The position numbers and the translations under genes were made by a program. The notes beneath the pieces are model-generated. The model was given only the letters and a program-made list of their open reading frames with translations, searched no databases and was not told the DNA's origin. This document shows positions 43,237 through 52,661 of a stretch of DNA of 64,000 nucleotides, piece after piece (the first letter of the stretch is position 1; every line of letters starts with the position of its first letter). The DNA is from Pacificispira sp002696645 (GTDB lineage Bacteria; Pseudomonadota; Alphaproteobacteria; UBA8366; Aestuariispiraceae), in the NCBI RefSeq assembly GCF_048892425.1, contig NZ_JBLZHU010000008.1, forward strand, positions 124,001 to 188,000. Direction: 5' to 3'.

Positions 43237-43971
43237 ATGGTCCAAGCAGTTGAAAAATTACGTCTGGTCAGTGATACACAAGGGATTGTATCCCCCGATG
43301 GGCAGGGGATTGTATCCCCCGATGGGCATGACCAATCCGGCCTGAACGACCGTCCAACCGATTGGGCGGAAATACGCAATTACCGTCGATTGCTGCGCGA
43401 TGCCCTGACCCTGGCGCAGGAAGCGCGTCAGAATCTGACCGATGCACAACGCCGGATCGCGACATTGGAGCATCTGTCGCGCACGGATGAGACAACCGGC
43501 CTGCTGAACCGGCGCGGCTTTGAACTGGCGCTGGAAACAGCCCTTGCGCGGGTCAAACGGCATGGCGAAAAGGGTGTGCTTGTCATGATCGATTTGGATG
43601 GATTCAAGGCAATCAATGATCGCCATGGGCACCCCGTTGGTGACCTGGTGCTGGCCACGGTTGGCACAATCCTGAACCGGCATACCCGCTTTACTGACAG
43701 TGCTGCGCGTATTGGCGGGGATGAATTCGCCCTGATCCTGACGGACACGGATGACAAAGGGGCCAAACTGCGTGTTCGCAAATTGGATCAAATTCTGAAC
43801 TGCAGCGATGTTCCCTGGAATGGCATGCGTATCCCCATTCGCGCATCGTTTGGATATGCCCCTTATGGACCAAGGGACGAGGCCGACAATCTGTTCGCCA
43901 AGGCCGATGCCGCCATGTATGACCGTAAACGCGATCGGGCGGTAACGCCCCAGCCAATATTAACGCAATAG
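43237..43971 (+). CDS. GGDEF diguanylate cyclase
   Basis: The 244-residue product has a disordered N-terminus, a coiled-coil (YRRLLRDALTLAQEARQNLT) and a GGDEF domain with ARIGGDEFALILTD. An RFTD motif five residues before GGDEF is a canonical I-site. It has no sensor domain, so it is probably soluble. The ATG at 43237 follows GGGAGAGAG. Two duplications affect the gene: a 24-bp in-frame repeat in the N-terminus and a 40-bp repeat at the stop codon. Confidence 0.9.
   Translation: MVQAVEKLRLVSDTQGIVSPDGQGIVSPDGHDQSGLNDRPTDWAEIRNYRRLLRDALTLAQEARQNLTDAQRRIATLEHLSRTDETTGLLNRRGFELALETALARVKRHGEKGVLVMIDLDGFKAINDRHGHPVGDLVLATVGTILNRHTRFTDSAARIGGDEFALILTDTDDKGAKLRVRKLDQILNCSDVPWNGMRIPIRASFGYAPYGPRDEADNLFAKADAAMYDRKRDRAVTPQPILTQ
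43282..43329 (+). repeat. 24-bp in-frame tandem duplication in the GGDEF gene
   Basis: Two adjacent 24-bp units (43282-43305, 43306-43329) differ only at the last base and encode GIVSPDGQ then GIVSPDGH. The duplicate lies in the disordered N-terminus ahead of the coiled-coil. Confidence 0.85.
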
Positions 43972-44013
43972 CGATCAGGCGGGATCGCCCCAGCCAATAT
44001 TAACGCAATAGCG
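43946..44013 (+). repeat. 40-bp-period tandem duplication across the GGDEF stop codon
   Basis: A 28-bp sequence beginning CGCCCCAGCCAATATTAACG occurs at 43946-43973 and exactly again at 43986-44013. The first copy contains the stop codon of the GGDEF gene and the second lies in the downstream spacer. This looks like a recent slippage-type duplication. Confidence 0.85.
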
Positions 44014-44099
44014 TCGCAATCAGGAAACTGCCGCTGTCAATCTGGACCCAAGCTGCTGTCTTAGGTGTTCGCATATCGCGACGCTGGCAAGGCAGAAGT

Positions 44100-45371
44100 G
44101 TGAGCGCAGCAATGGGCCTGAACGCAATCGACGCCGTCAAAAAGGCACCCCGCCAACACGGCGCAATGGAATATTCCGAAGCCCCAACCGACCTGAATGT
44201 GGTTCGGGGTTATCGTCTAAAAAGATTACGCGATGCCCTGAAGGCTGGTGATTATGCCGGTGGCCTGTTCTTTAACCAGTTGAACACGCGCTATGCGACC
44301 GACGCCACCAACATGCAGGTCTGGTGCGCACATTATGAAACCCGCTGCGTCTTCGTGTGTACCGATGGGCCGGTCATTCTATTTGATTACGCCAACCACC
44401 CGCATCTGGCCACAGACCTGCCGGGCGTTGATGAATATCGCGCCATTCCCTCTTTCTATTTCTTTTCCGTCGGGCCAAGGGGCGAAGAACGTGTGAAGAT
44501 GTTTGCCGACCAAATCTCAGATCTGGTCAAAACCTATGGTGGGGGCAACAATCGTATCGCGGTGGATCATGTCTCCATCATGGCCGCCAGCGCGCTGCAG
44601 GACCAGCAAATCAGCTTGCATGACGGTGAAGGTCTGGCAGAAATGGCCCGCGCCATCAAATCGCCGGAAGAACTGATCCTGATGCAGGCATCCATGAATG
44701 CCTGTGAACAGGGTATCCGCGAAATGCGCGCCATCCTGGAACCGGGCATCACCGAAAATGCGCTATGGGCGAAGTTGCATGAGGTCAATATCCGATTGGG
44801 CGGGGAATGGATCGAAACCCGCCTGCTTTCCGCCGGGCCACGCACCAATCCCTGGTTCCGGGAATGCTCCATGCGTCCCATCGAATTGGGTGATATGGTC
44901 AGCTTCGACACGGATCTGATCGGCCCCTATGGATATTGCTCCGATATCTCACGCGCCTGGGTCTGTGGCGTGGATCAGGGGGATATCAAACCAACCGATG
45001 AACAACGACGCCTCTATGCCAAGGCGTATGAGCAGATCCAATACAATATCGGCACATTGGGCCCTGGCAAATCCTTCCGGGAAGTGACAGAATCCACCTG
45101 GACCATCCCTGATGAATTTCTGTCAAACCGCTATACCAGTTGCATGCATGGCATTGGTTTGGCGGATGAATACCCGTCGATCAAACACAAGGCGGATTTT
45201 AATGCGAAAGGCTATGACGGCGTATTCGTGCCGGGCATGGTGATGTGCGTGGAAAGCTTCATCGGGGTCGAAGGCGGACGCGAAGGCGTGAAGCTGGAAG
45301 AACAGGTTGTCATTACGGAAACCGGCGTCGAACGCATGTCCACCTATCCCTATGAAACCAATTGGCTGTAA
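44100..45371 (+). CDS. DddP-like M24-family protein, candidate DMSP lyase
   Basis: The 423-residue product has the pita-bread fold of M24 peptidases. It has segments I associate with DddP, the metal-dependent DMSP lyase: LNTRYATDATNMQVW, GGEWIETRLLSAGPRTNPWF, VSFDTDLIGPYGYCSDISR, MHGIGLADEYP and VMCVESFIGVEGG. Metal-ligand candidates are Asp270, Asp272, Asp282, His350, Glu385 and Glu400; Asp356, six residues after the His, matches the catalytic Asp of DddP. The start is a GTG behind AAGGCAGAA; an ATG at 44112 is an alternative. A plain Xaa-Pro-type peptidase paralogue remains possible. Confidence 0.8.
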   Translation: MSAAMGLNAIDAVKKAPRQHGAMEYSEAPTDLNVVRGYRLKRLRDALKAGDYAGGLFFNQLNTRYATDATNMQVWCAHYETRCVFVCTDGPVILFDYANHPHLATDLPGVDEYRAIPSFYFFSVGPRGEERVKMFADQISDLVKTYGGGNNRIAVDHVSIMAASALQDQQISLHDGEGLAEMARAIKSPEELILMQASMNACEQGIREMRAILEPGITENALWAKLHEVNIRLGGEWIETRLLSAGPRTNPWFRECSMRPIELGDMVSFDTDLIGPYGYCSDISRAWVCGVDQGDIKPTDEQRRLYAKAYEQIQYNIGTLGPGKSFREVTESTWTIPDEFLSNRYTSCMHGIGLADEYPSIKHKADFNAKGYDGVFVPGMVMCVESFIGVEGGREGVKLEEQVVITETGVERMSTYPYETNWL

Positions 45372-45401
45372 TTCAGGCATATCGCGCCTGAGATTGTCTA
45401 A

Positions 45402-45431
45402 AACCGGGCCGACAAAAAAGTTGGCCCGGTT
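45402..45431. terminator. Bidirectional terminator between the DddP-like gene and the phosphoesterase gene
   Basis: AACCGGGCCGAC and GTTGGCCCGGTT (45402-45413 and 45420-45431) form a 12-bp stem with one wobble around an A6 loop. It lies between convergent stops and touches the stop codon of the phosphoesterase gene. T-tracts are short on both sides. Confidence 0.65.
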
Positions 45432-46399
45432 CAGCACCCCTGCCGCGGGGCCTGACCCGAAACCAATGTCCGTGCCATAAAGGGCGTTGTGCTGTCGGGC
45501 TGAACCGTGACTTTTACCGCGTCGATAACGGCATAGTCCCCCGCAGAATTCAGGCGCCACAGGTTCGGGGCCTGATCTCCCCCAAATTCCTGATCCAGAC
45601 AATAGGGGTCGGAATCCCCGTGGATCAACAGAACCGGTCCCCTAAACTGCTGAGCGGCCAGCCTCACTTGATCTCTCAACATAGCGAAGGCATCGCATTT
45701 TATCCGCGTGGTGCCCTCACAGGACCCGCTGCCCCAAGGTTCCGTTACATCGGCCTGCATCGCAATGACCAGCGCCTTTGCCTGGGCCTCCCTGGCCTGT
45801 TCCACCGCCCCCTCAAGCCAGACCCGATTGGCCTGTTCACGCGCGCTGACCTGGGCCAGGGCGAAATCGACATCATCCAGCAGGATCTGCGCACGTCCAT
45901 TATTGGTGCCGACAACATGCAAGGTCACATATGTTACACCATCATCGACCCAGCGCGCATTTTCAGGATATCCATCCTGGCGCATCACATGCATTTCCTC
46001 TGGGCTTTCCGGCGCGGGCTCAAAGAAAATCTGGCGCAGGCGCGACAGGCGATCATATTCCCGCATCGCCAGTCCAGTGGAATCCCGGTCGCAATCGGTC
46101 CAGTCATTATCCCCTGGTGTCAGGAAAACCCGCCCTGGCTTCAAACCATACAGCGTGTCCCGAACGGCCAGAAACAGGCCGTCACTGCACACCTCTTTGC
46201 TGCCTTTGAAATCACCAACATGAATAACAAAAGGGGCCAAGTCCGCCTTAATCGCCGGAATAATCTGATCTTCAAAAACCCGCTGTTGATCCTCAGTATA
46301 GGGCAAATCGCTTAAAACGATGAAATCCCCGGCTTTTGCCTCCACCCCGACCATCAGGATCAATCCTATGAATGCAAATGACCATGACCCAACAGACAT
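45431..46399 (-). CDS. Secreted calcineurin-like metallophosphoesterase
   Basis: The 322-residue product has a signal peptide (WSFAFIGLILMVGVEAKAGD) and metal-binding motifs in the order of the family: FIVLSDLPYTED, HVGDFKGS, TPGDNDWTDC and VLLIHGDSDPY. It is likely periplasmic; the substrate is unknown. The ATG at 46399 follows AGGAGG. C-terminal residues include several Cys that could pair (SCEGTTRIKCD, DPYCLD). Confidence 0.8.
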   Translation of the reverse strand: MSVGSWSFAFIGLILMVGVEAKAGDFIVLSDLPYTEDQQRVFEDQIIPAIKADLAPFVIHVGDFKGSKEVCSDGLFLAVRDTLYGLKPGRVFLTPGDNDWTDCDRDSTGLAMREYDRLSRLRQIFFEPAPESPEEMHVMRQDGYPENARWVDDGVTYVTLHVVGTNNGRAQILLDDVDFALAQVSAREQANRVWLEGAVEQAREAQAKALVIAMQADVTEPWGSGSCEGTTRIKCDAFAMLRDQVRLAAQQFRGPVLLIHGDSDPYCLDQEFGGDQAPNLWRLNSAGDYAVIDAVKVTVQPDSTTPFMARTLVSGQAPRQGC

Positions 46400-46466
46400 C
46401 AATGCCTCCTGCCCGACTCCTCAATGCAAGCATTATAGCATCCCTGTCTGACGAAACCGTGACGGA

Positions 46467-47690
46467 TCACGCGTCCTTGGAATAGAGGTAGTCTCGTGTC
46501 AGGGGCACGGTTTCCAACCGCTTGGAGAGTTGGATTTGCCAGACCATCAGCGTGTCATAGCGGAAGCTCATCTCAGACACGGCCAGATAAAACTCCCACA
46601 TCCGACAAAAGCGCGCGTCATAAATCTGCTCCGCCCGGTCCCAATTCTCCAGGAAGCGATAGCGCCAGTGCTTTAATGTTTCCGCATAATGCAGACGCAG
46701 AATTTCAATATCCGTCATCCACAGGCGCGTCTTTTCAATGCGTGTGATAACCTCCGAAAGGGCGGGAATATATCCACCTGGAAAGATATACTTTCGAATA
46801 AAAGGGCTTGTAATGCCCGGTCCCTCATTGCGCCCGATCGCATGGATCAACGCCACGCCATCATCGGTCAACAAGGACTGAACCTTATCAAAGAACGCCT
46901 GGTAATTCGGGACGCCAACATGTTCGAACATGCCCACAGACACGATGCGATCAAACTGTCCCTCAACAAAGCGATAGTCGATCAGTTCGAACTTCACGCG
47001 GTCGGCCAGACCTTCCTCGTCCGCGCGTTTGCGCGCAATCGCCAATTGTTCAGTCGACAATGTAACGCCCAGCACATGGACGCCCTCAACCTGTTTGGCG
47101 ATGCTCAACGCCATACCACCCCAACCACAGCCGATATCCAGCACCCGCATACCGGACTTCAGCAGTAGTTTGTTTGCGATATGGCGTTTCTTTGCGGTTT
47201 GTGCCGTTTCCAGGCCTGCCTCTGATGTCGGAAAATATGCACAGGAATACTGATGATCCTTGTCCAGGAACAGGTCATACAGTTCACCCGACAAGTCATA
47301 GTGATGCGCGACGTTCTGACGGGAAAGCCCGGCGGGATTCAATTGATGCACTTTGCGCATCATAAAGCCCAAAGCGCGGCCAATGCTGGCAGGCATGCTT
47401 GCCCCGGAGCCGCTGGTTATATTTCGACCAACAAGTTCAAGAAAATCCCATATGCGCCCCCCCGTGAAGGACAGGCGCCCATCCATATAGGCCTCTGCAA
47501 AGGCGGGGTCCGGGTTCAGCGCAATGGTCCAGGCAACTGTTTTATCGTGCAAATGCATGGTAAGCGGCTCTGTCCCGTCGGACTGATCCTCGGTTTCACC
47601 CGCATTACCATATTCTTTTTTTGCACCCTTCGCGTCGACGACGACCAAACGACCGTACCGGATCAAACGCTTCAATACTTGATCTAACAT
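46467..47690 (-). CDS. cfa: Cyclopropane-fatty-acyl-phospholipid synthase family methyltransferase
   Basis: The 407-residue product has NVAHHYDLSGELYDLFLDKD and YSCAYFPTSEAGLETAQTAK, the SAM site VLDIGCGWGGMALSIAKQ, FDRIVSVGMFEHVGVPNYQA and IRKYIFPGGYIPALSEV. These are signatures of Cfa, which methylenates unsaturated acyl chains in membrane lipids. The start at 47690 gives MLDQVLKRLIRYG; the frame is open to 47720. Confidence 0.9.
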   Translation of the reverse strand: MLDQVLKRLIRYGRLVVVDAKGAKKEYGNAGETEDQSDGTEPLTMHLHDKTVAWTIALNPDPAFAEAYMDGRLSFTGGRIWDFLELVGRNITSGSGASMPASIGRALGFMMRKVHQLNPAGLSRQNVAHHYDLSGELYDLFLDKDHQYSCAYFPTSEAGLETAQTAKKRHIANKLLLKSGMRVLDIGCGWGGMALSIAKQVEGVHVLGVTLSTEQLAIARKRADEEGLADRVKFELIDYRFVEGQFDRIVSVGMFEHVGVPNYQAFFDKVQSLLTDDGVALIHAIGRNEGPGITSPFIRKYIFPGGYIPALSEVITRIEKTRLWMTDIEILRLHYAETLKHWRYRFLENWDRAEQIYDARFCRMWEFYLAVSEMSFRYDTLMVWQIQLSKRLETVPLTRDYLYSKDA

Positions 47691-47804
47691 CACGTCCAGA
47701 ATTCCCCCCGGACACACCAAAACATACCGTCGAACAAACCAGGTGAAACCTTAGCATATGAATTCTACCGAAATCGAGTAATTCTCTCATTCGATTTTAT
47801 GCAT

Positions 47805-48869
47805 TTACTCAACGGCATCTCTGATCTTGCGCCACTTGGCGACATTTCTGTTATGTTGGGTCAAGGTTTCAGCAAATGCATGCCCCCCTGTGCCATCCGC
47901 GACAAAGTAAATATCCTTTGTCTTCATTGGCTGCATGGCAGCGATCAGCGCGTCCCGGCCGGGATTTGCAATCGGGCCGGGTGGTAATCCTGTGATCAGA
48001 TAGGTGTTATAAGGATTTTCCAGTTTCCAGTCCTGCCGGGTCAAAGCGCGACCCAACGGCCCGTCACCCTGCGTCAGACCATAGACAATTGTCGGGTCCG
48101 ATTGCAGGCGCATGCCCTTGCGCAGACGATTGACAAAAACGCCGGCAATATGGGCGCGTTCCGATGCAATACCGGTTTCCTTTTCCACAATCGACGCCAG
48201 GATCACCGCCTCTTCGGGGGTGCTGTAAGGCAGGTTTTCAGCACGGGATTGCCATAATTCCTGGACCGTTGCCGCCATTTTCGACTGCAGACGGTCAACG
48301 ATGGAGGCGCGACTGTCGCCCCGACGATATTGATACGTTTCCGGGAACAGCGTGCCTTCCGGTGACTTTGGCGGCAGCCCCCCGGTTAAACCGTCGGTCT
48401 GCTCAATAATTCCGAAAATCTCGGAAACGGTCAGCCCTTCTGGAATTGTGATACGATGTTCTATCACATGATGGGCGATCAACGTCTGCGCCACTTCCGC
48501 TTGGGACTGGCCGGGCAGGAAGCGATACTCCCCCGCCTTCAATTGGGTATGCTGGTTTTGATATCGCAGCATAGCGATAAAAACCTTAGGATATTCAATG
48601 ACGCCTGCCCGCTGTAAATTCGCCGCGATGCGCTGCAGGCTGGCCCCAGGCTCGATCACCACTTCGACTTCTTGCTGCAGTGGCCCTGATGCGTGATAGG
48701 TATCCTGTGCCCAGAACACCACGCAAATGGCCGCCCCCGCCAGCACAACACCGACAACAAGACATAAAATCAGAGTCCGGCGCAGGGCCCGGCCCAATCC
48801 GCCGCGTTTGGGGGAAGGTGGTGTGCCGGCAGGTTCATTATCTGTTGGGTCTTCAGACGGCTCTGACAC
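47805..48869 (-). CDS. mltG: Endolytic murein transglycosylase MltG
   Basis: MltG cleaves nascent peptidoglycan strands at the inner membrane. The 354-residue product has a cytoplasmic Pro-rich start, one membrane helix (about 31-53), a LysM-like region and the catalytic domain: FPETYQYRRGDSRASIVDRL, VILASIVEKETGIASERAHI with the catalytic Glu, and NPYNTYLITGLPPGPIANPG. The start is a GTG behind AGGAG. Usually it follows fabF directly; here a transporter gene lies between. Confidence 0.93.
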   Translation of the reverse strand: MSEPSEDPTDNEPAGTPPSPKRGGLGRALRRTLILCLVVGVVLAGAAICVVFWAQDTYHASGPLQQEVEVVIEPGASLQRIAANLQRAGVIEYPKVFIAMLRYQNQHTQLKAGEYRFLPGQSQAEVAQTLIAHHVIEHRITIPEGLTVSEIFGIIEQTDGLTGGLPPKSPEGTLFPETYQYRRGDSRASIVDRLQSKMAATVQELWQSRAENLPYSTPEEAVILASIVEKETGIASERAHIAGVFVNRLRKGMRLQSDPTIVYGLTQGDGPLGRALTRQDWKLENPYNTYLITGLPPGPIANPGRDALIAAMQPMKTKDIYFVADGTGGHAFAETLTQHNRNVAKWRKIRDAVE

Positions 48870-48896
48870 GCATGCTCCTATCGGCTAAAGATCTGA

Positions 48897-49844
48897 TCAG
48901 GCCAGGCTTTTTTTCCGGGTCGCCGCATGCGCACTGCCCACGGCTGCAATGATTGCACCCATGAAATATACAGCAAGTCCCACAGAGGTCGAATTGGAAT
49001 AATCAACCCGCCCTTCCAGAACCTGCAAGCCAAAGACAATCAGGGGCGCAATCGCCGCGACGGAGCTGATCGTCAGGGATGTTGTCAGGGAAACTGCCTT
49101 CTGGACCGCATAGATGGGGAAAGCCAGCACCACCATGCCGATGGCAACCGCATATAGAAGGTCTGTGAACGGAACAGCTGCCTTGGCATCAATACCGGAG
49201 GCATAGCCTATAGCAGTCAGAACCAGATAAATTGGAAACCGGAACCCGAATTGCGGCACCGGTTCCAATCCGCGAAGATCCAAACGCTTGCTGTATAACA
49301 GCATCATGGCGATCAGGATGCCTGCAATCGCGGAAAAAACCAGTCCCAGAAGGCCCGTTCCAATGCCGCCCCGCACAAATCCAGACCAGCCCAACAGAGT
49401 GAATGCCGCCAGTAAGAGCATCCCCAGGGTCAAGACACCGTTGCCAAGAGCCTCTACGCCATTGCGCGATGATTGCGCCTCTGCAAAGCCCATCCGCTTC
49501 GCAACAATCGTTGTCAGGGGAATTACGCCAGAAAAGATCGTGAAGGCGACGGCTGGTTCAATGACCTGAATGGCGATGAAATACGCCATCCAGCCGCCCG
49601 CCGCAGAAAGATTAACCCCTAGAACAGACGGCCTGTTGTCAAAGACGACCTGAAGCTGCTGCGGGCGCCTGAACACTGTCCACAGAATGCATCCGATTGA
49701 CGACAATCCAAACACCAGACCGCCCATCAGAAATCCATCCAGGCGCTGCAGAATTCCGCCAAAATACACAGCCTGGGCGGCGTCCAACACAACAAATATC
49801 AGACACCAGATCAGCCCTTGCTGCCCCAGCGATAGCCGTCCCAT
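48897..49844 (-). CDS. EamA/DMT-family transporter
   Basis: The 315-residue protein has about ten membrane helices in two related halves, such as GGWMAYFIAIQVIEPAVAFT with IFSGVIPLTTIVAKRMGFAE, and VSLTTSLTISSVAAIAPLIV. This is the drug/metabolite transporter layout. The substrate is unknown. It is inserted between fabF and mltG on the same strand and may be co-transcribed with them. Confidence 0.8.
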   Translation of the reverse strand: MGRLSLGQQGLIWCLIFVVLDAAQAVYFGGILQRLDGFLMGGLVFGLSSIGCILWTVFRRPQQLQVVFDNRPSVLGVNLSAAGGWMAYFIAIQVIEPAVAFTIFSGVIPLTTIVAKRMGFAEAQSSRNGVEALGNGVLTLGMLLLAAFTLLGWSGFVRGGIGTGLLGLVFSAIAGILIAMMLLYSKRLDLRGLEPVPQFGFRFPIYLVLTAIGYASGIDAKAAVPFTDLLYAVAIGMVVLAFPIYAVQKAVSLTTSLTISSVAAIAPLIVFGLQVLEGRVDYSNSTSVGLAVYFMGAIIAAVGSAHAATRKKSLA

Positions 49845-49910
49845 CGCCCCCCCTATACCCTGTATCCCACAGAACGGTTGCTGCGACAGGGATCTGACTG
49901 AATTTTTCCG

Positions 49911-51173
49911 TTAAGGGGCCGGACCAAAGATGATGCTGGCATTGGTGCCCCCGAAGCCGAAACTGTTGGAAAGTGCATAGTCGACCTTCCGTTCCTGCGC
50001 TGTATGGGCGACCAGATTGATGTCACAGCTGTCCGACGGATTGTCCAGATTAAGTGTTGGCGGAACGATTCCGGTCTGAATCGACTTGACCGAGAAAATT
50101 GCTTCCACCGCCCCGGCGGCGCCCAACAAATGCCCGATTGCGGATTTTGTAGAAGACATGGCGATCTGATACGCGTGATCGCCAAAAAGCCGCTTCACAG
50201 CGCCCAATTCAATCTCATCCCCCAACGGGGTAGAGGTTCCATGGGCATTCACATAATCGATCTTATCAACACCGATACCGGCATTGCGGAAGGCGCCTTG
50301 CATCGCACGGAAGCCGCCTGATCCATCTTCTGATGGCGCCGTGATATGGTAGGCATCGCCCGACAGACCATATCCCAGGACCTCGGCATAAATTTTCGCA
50401 CCCCGTGCCTTGGCATGTTCCAGTTCTTCCAGAACGACAACGCCCGCCCCTTCGCCCATGACGAAGCCATCGCGATCCTTATCCCAGGGGCGAGATGCAC
50501 GTTCCGGGGTATCATTGAAATTGGTCGATAAGGCCCGGGAAGCAGCGAAGCCCGCCATGCCAATGCGGCACACTGCGGCTTCCGTGCCGCCTGCCAACAT
50601 AACATCGGCATCGCCAAACATGATCAGGCGCGCGGCGTCCCCAATCGCATGGGTTCCCGTCGCGCATGCCGTCACAACCGCATGGTTAGGTCCACGGAAT
50701 CCATAGACAATGGACACATAGCCACTGGCCAGATTGATCAGACTGGCTGGAATGAAAAACGGGCTCATCCGGCGCGGACCGCGGGTTTCCAGAATGACAG
50801 AGCCTTCGGAAATCCCGGCAAGACCGCCAATACCAGACCCGATCATCACACCGGTGCGATCCAGATCTTCTTCTGCGTCAGGACGCCAACCGGAATCCTC
50901 AACCGCCTGCGCAGCCGCTGCCAGCGCGAAGGCGATAAAGGTGTCCATTTTCTTGAGTTCTTTTTTCTCGACCCATTCTTCCGGGTCGAAGGCACCATCG
51001 TCTTTTGTACCGCGAGGAACCATGCCAGCGATCTTGGCAGGCAAATCTGATACATCGAATGTGGAAACCGGCGTAATGCCCGATTTTCCATCAATCAAAC
51101 GATCCCAAACATTCTGAACACCCACCCCAAGCGGGGTTACGGCACCGAGGCCTGTGACGACAACACGCTTCAT
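49911..51173 (-). CDS. fabF: Beta-ketoacyl-ACP synthase II FabF
   Basis: The 420-residue product has the condensing-enzyme triad: Cys in VVTACATGTHAIGD, His in DYVNAHGTSTPLGD and His in SATKSAIGHLLGAAGAVEA-type residues (here SSTKSAIGHLLGAAGA), and the ending SNSFGFGGTNASIIFG. It elongates acyl-ACP in type II fatty acid synthesis. It lies downstream of acpP in the usual fabD-fabG-acpP-fabF order. Confidence 0.96.
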   Translation of the reverse strand: MKRVVVTGLGAVTPLGVGVQNVWDRLIDGKSGITPVSTFDVSDLPAKIAGMVPRGTKDDGAFDPEEWVEKKELKKMDTFIAFALAAAAQAVEDSGWRPDAEEDLDRTGVMIGSGIGGLAGISEGSVILETRGPRRMSPFFIPASLINLASGYVSIVYGFRGPNHAVVTACATGTHAIGDAARLIMFGDADVMLAGGTEAAVCRIGMAGFAASRALSTNFNDTPERASRPWDKDRDGFVMGEGAGVVVLEELEHAKARGAKIYAEVLGYGLSGDAYHITAPSEDGSGGFRAMQGAFRNAGIGVDKIDYVNAHGTSTPLGDEIELGAVKRLFGDHAYQIAMSSTKSAIGHLLGAAGAVEAIFSVKSIQTGIVPPTLNLDNPSDSCDINLVAHTAQERKVDYALSNSFGFGGTNASIIFGPAP

Positions 51174-51424
51174 TATTGCCCCATCCTAACCTTGTCCGAC
51201 CAATGCATCGTAAAATAAGACACTCCGCGAGACATGAAGGATACCAAAAAGTATCAGTCTATCGCCCCGAGGAGAGGATTCAAACGCACTGTTTTCCAGG
51301 AGAGGCCATACTGCCTCAACCGGCCAAAGACGCATTGTTATCGAAGTGAACAGTCAATCGGTATAAACCAGTCAAAGTCAGTGTCGGGCGGCCGAAGAAT
51401 CGACCACCCGATCCCGCAAATGAC

Positions 51425-51658
51425 TTACTTGTGTGCTTCGATAAACGTAATCGCATCCTGGACGGTGGCGATTTTTTCGGCCTCGTCGTCAGGGATTTCG
51501 CAATTAAATTCTTCTTCGAAGGCCATCACGAGTTCAACAGTGTCCAAGCTGTCAGCGCCCAGATCATCAATGAAACTGGCCGACTCTACAACCTTGTCGG
51601 CATCCACGCCCAGATGCTCAACAACAATGCTTTTTACACGTTCCGCAACGTCGCTCAT
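51425..51658 (-). CDS. acpP: Acyl carrier protein AcpP
   Basis: The 77-residue acidic protein has the phosphopantetheine serine in DDLGADSLDTVELVMAFEEE. It carries growing acyl chains. It lies between fabG and fabF. Confidence 0.97.
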   Translation of the reverse strand: MSDVAERVKSIVVEHLGVDADKVVESASFIDDLGADSLDTVELVMAFEEEFNCEIPDDEAEKIATVQDAITFIEAHK

Positions 51659-51870
51659 ATCATTCTTTCCCTTGTTTGTCGCGGCCCAGGAGAACCGGCC
51701 GACCTTAGTGCCTAACTTACTGATTAACCCTTTGCCAGCGCCGCTTTCTCAGCGCGACGGCGCCTGCCTATCACACTTAAACTGGAAGGACCAGCCCATC
51801 GTGTCAACTGAATGACAGAATGCAAGATACCCCGAGTCGCGCCCGGAAACCCCTTCTGTCACGAACACCC

Positions 51871-52608
51871 TCAGATCATTGCCATACCGCCATTTACATG
51901 CAGGGTCTGACCGGTCACATAGGAAGCCTCGACTGAAGCAAGATACAATGTCGCTGCCGCAATTTCCTGCGCAGATCCCATACGCCCTGCGGGAATCGCG
52001 CCCATCAGCTTTTCCTTCTGTGCATCGGATAATTCATCTGTCATAGCCGTTTCAATGAAACCCGGCGCCACACAATTGACCGTGATCCCCCGGCTGGCGA
52101 CTTCCTGTGCCAGGGATTTTGACATGCCGATCAGCCCGGCCTTGGACGCCGCATAATTCGCCTGACCAGGATTGCCTGTAACGCCAACGATGGATGTTAT
52201 GCCAATGATTCGGCCAAAGCGGCGCTTCATCATGCCCCGCAAACAGGCCCGTGACAGGCGAAAGGCCGCCGTCAGATTGACCGCGATCACCTGATCCCAT
52301 TCTTCGTCCTTCATGCGCATCGCCAGATTATCGCGGGTCAGCCCTGCATTATTGACTACGATATCGATACTGCCCATGGCAGCCTCTGCCGCCTTTGCCA
52401 GGTCTTCCGGCCCTTGCGGGTCGGACAGATTGGCGGGCAGGACAAAACAGCGATCGCCCAGCGTATCGGCCAGGGTCTGCAAACGCTCTGCCCGCGTGCC
52501 ACTTAGCCCGACCGTCGCACCAGCCGCGTGCAGAGCGACCGCAATTTCGCCACCAATGCCGCCTGTCGCGCCTGTCACCAAGGCTGTTTTGCCTGTTAAA
52601 TCAAACAT
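51871..52608 (-). CDS. fabG: 3-oxoacyl-ACP reductase FabG
   Basis: The 245-residue SDR enzyme has TGATGGIGGEIAVALH, NNAGLTRDNLAMRM, the Ser region GITSIVGVTGNPGQ with YAASKAGLIGMSKSL as the YxxxK pair, and ends TGQTLHVNGGMAMI. It reduces 3-oxoacyl-ACP with NADPH. It sits between fabD and acpP. Confidence 0.96.
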   Translation of the reverse strand: MFDLTGKTALVTGATGGIGGEIAVALHAAGATVGLSGTRAERLQTLADTLGDRCFVLPANLSDPQGPEDLAKAAEAAMGSIDIVVNNAGLTRDNLAMRMKDEEWDQVIAVNLTAAFRLSRACLRGMMKRRFGRIIGITSIVGVTGNPGQANYAASKAGLIGMSKSLAQEVASRGITVNCVAPGFIETAMTDELSDAQKEKLMGAIPAGRMGSAQEIAAATLYLASVEASYVTGQTLHVNGGMAMI

Positions 52609-52661
52609 TCCAACTCCCTTTCCAAATGGATTCCTTAAAGACGTTACCGATCAGTCCAGGA

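Noticed and set aside
51384..51411. Imperfect hairpin TCGGGCGG/CCACCCGA after acpP as a terminator.
   Set aside because: The stem has a mismatch and a long loop and is not followed by a T-run on the minus strand.
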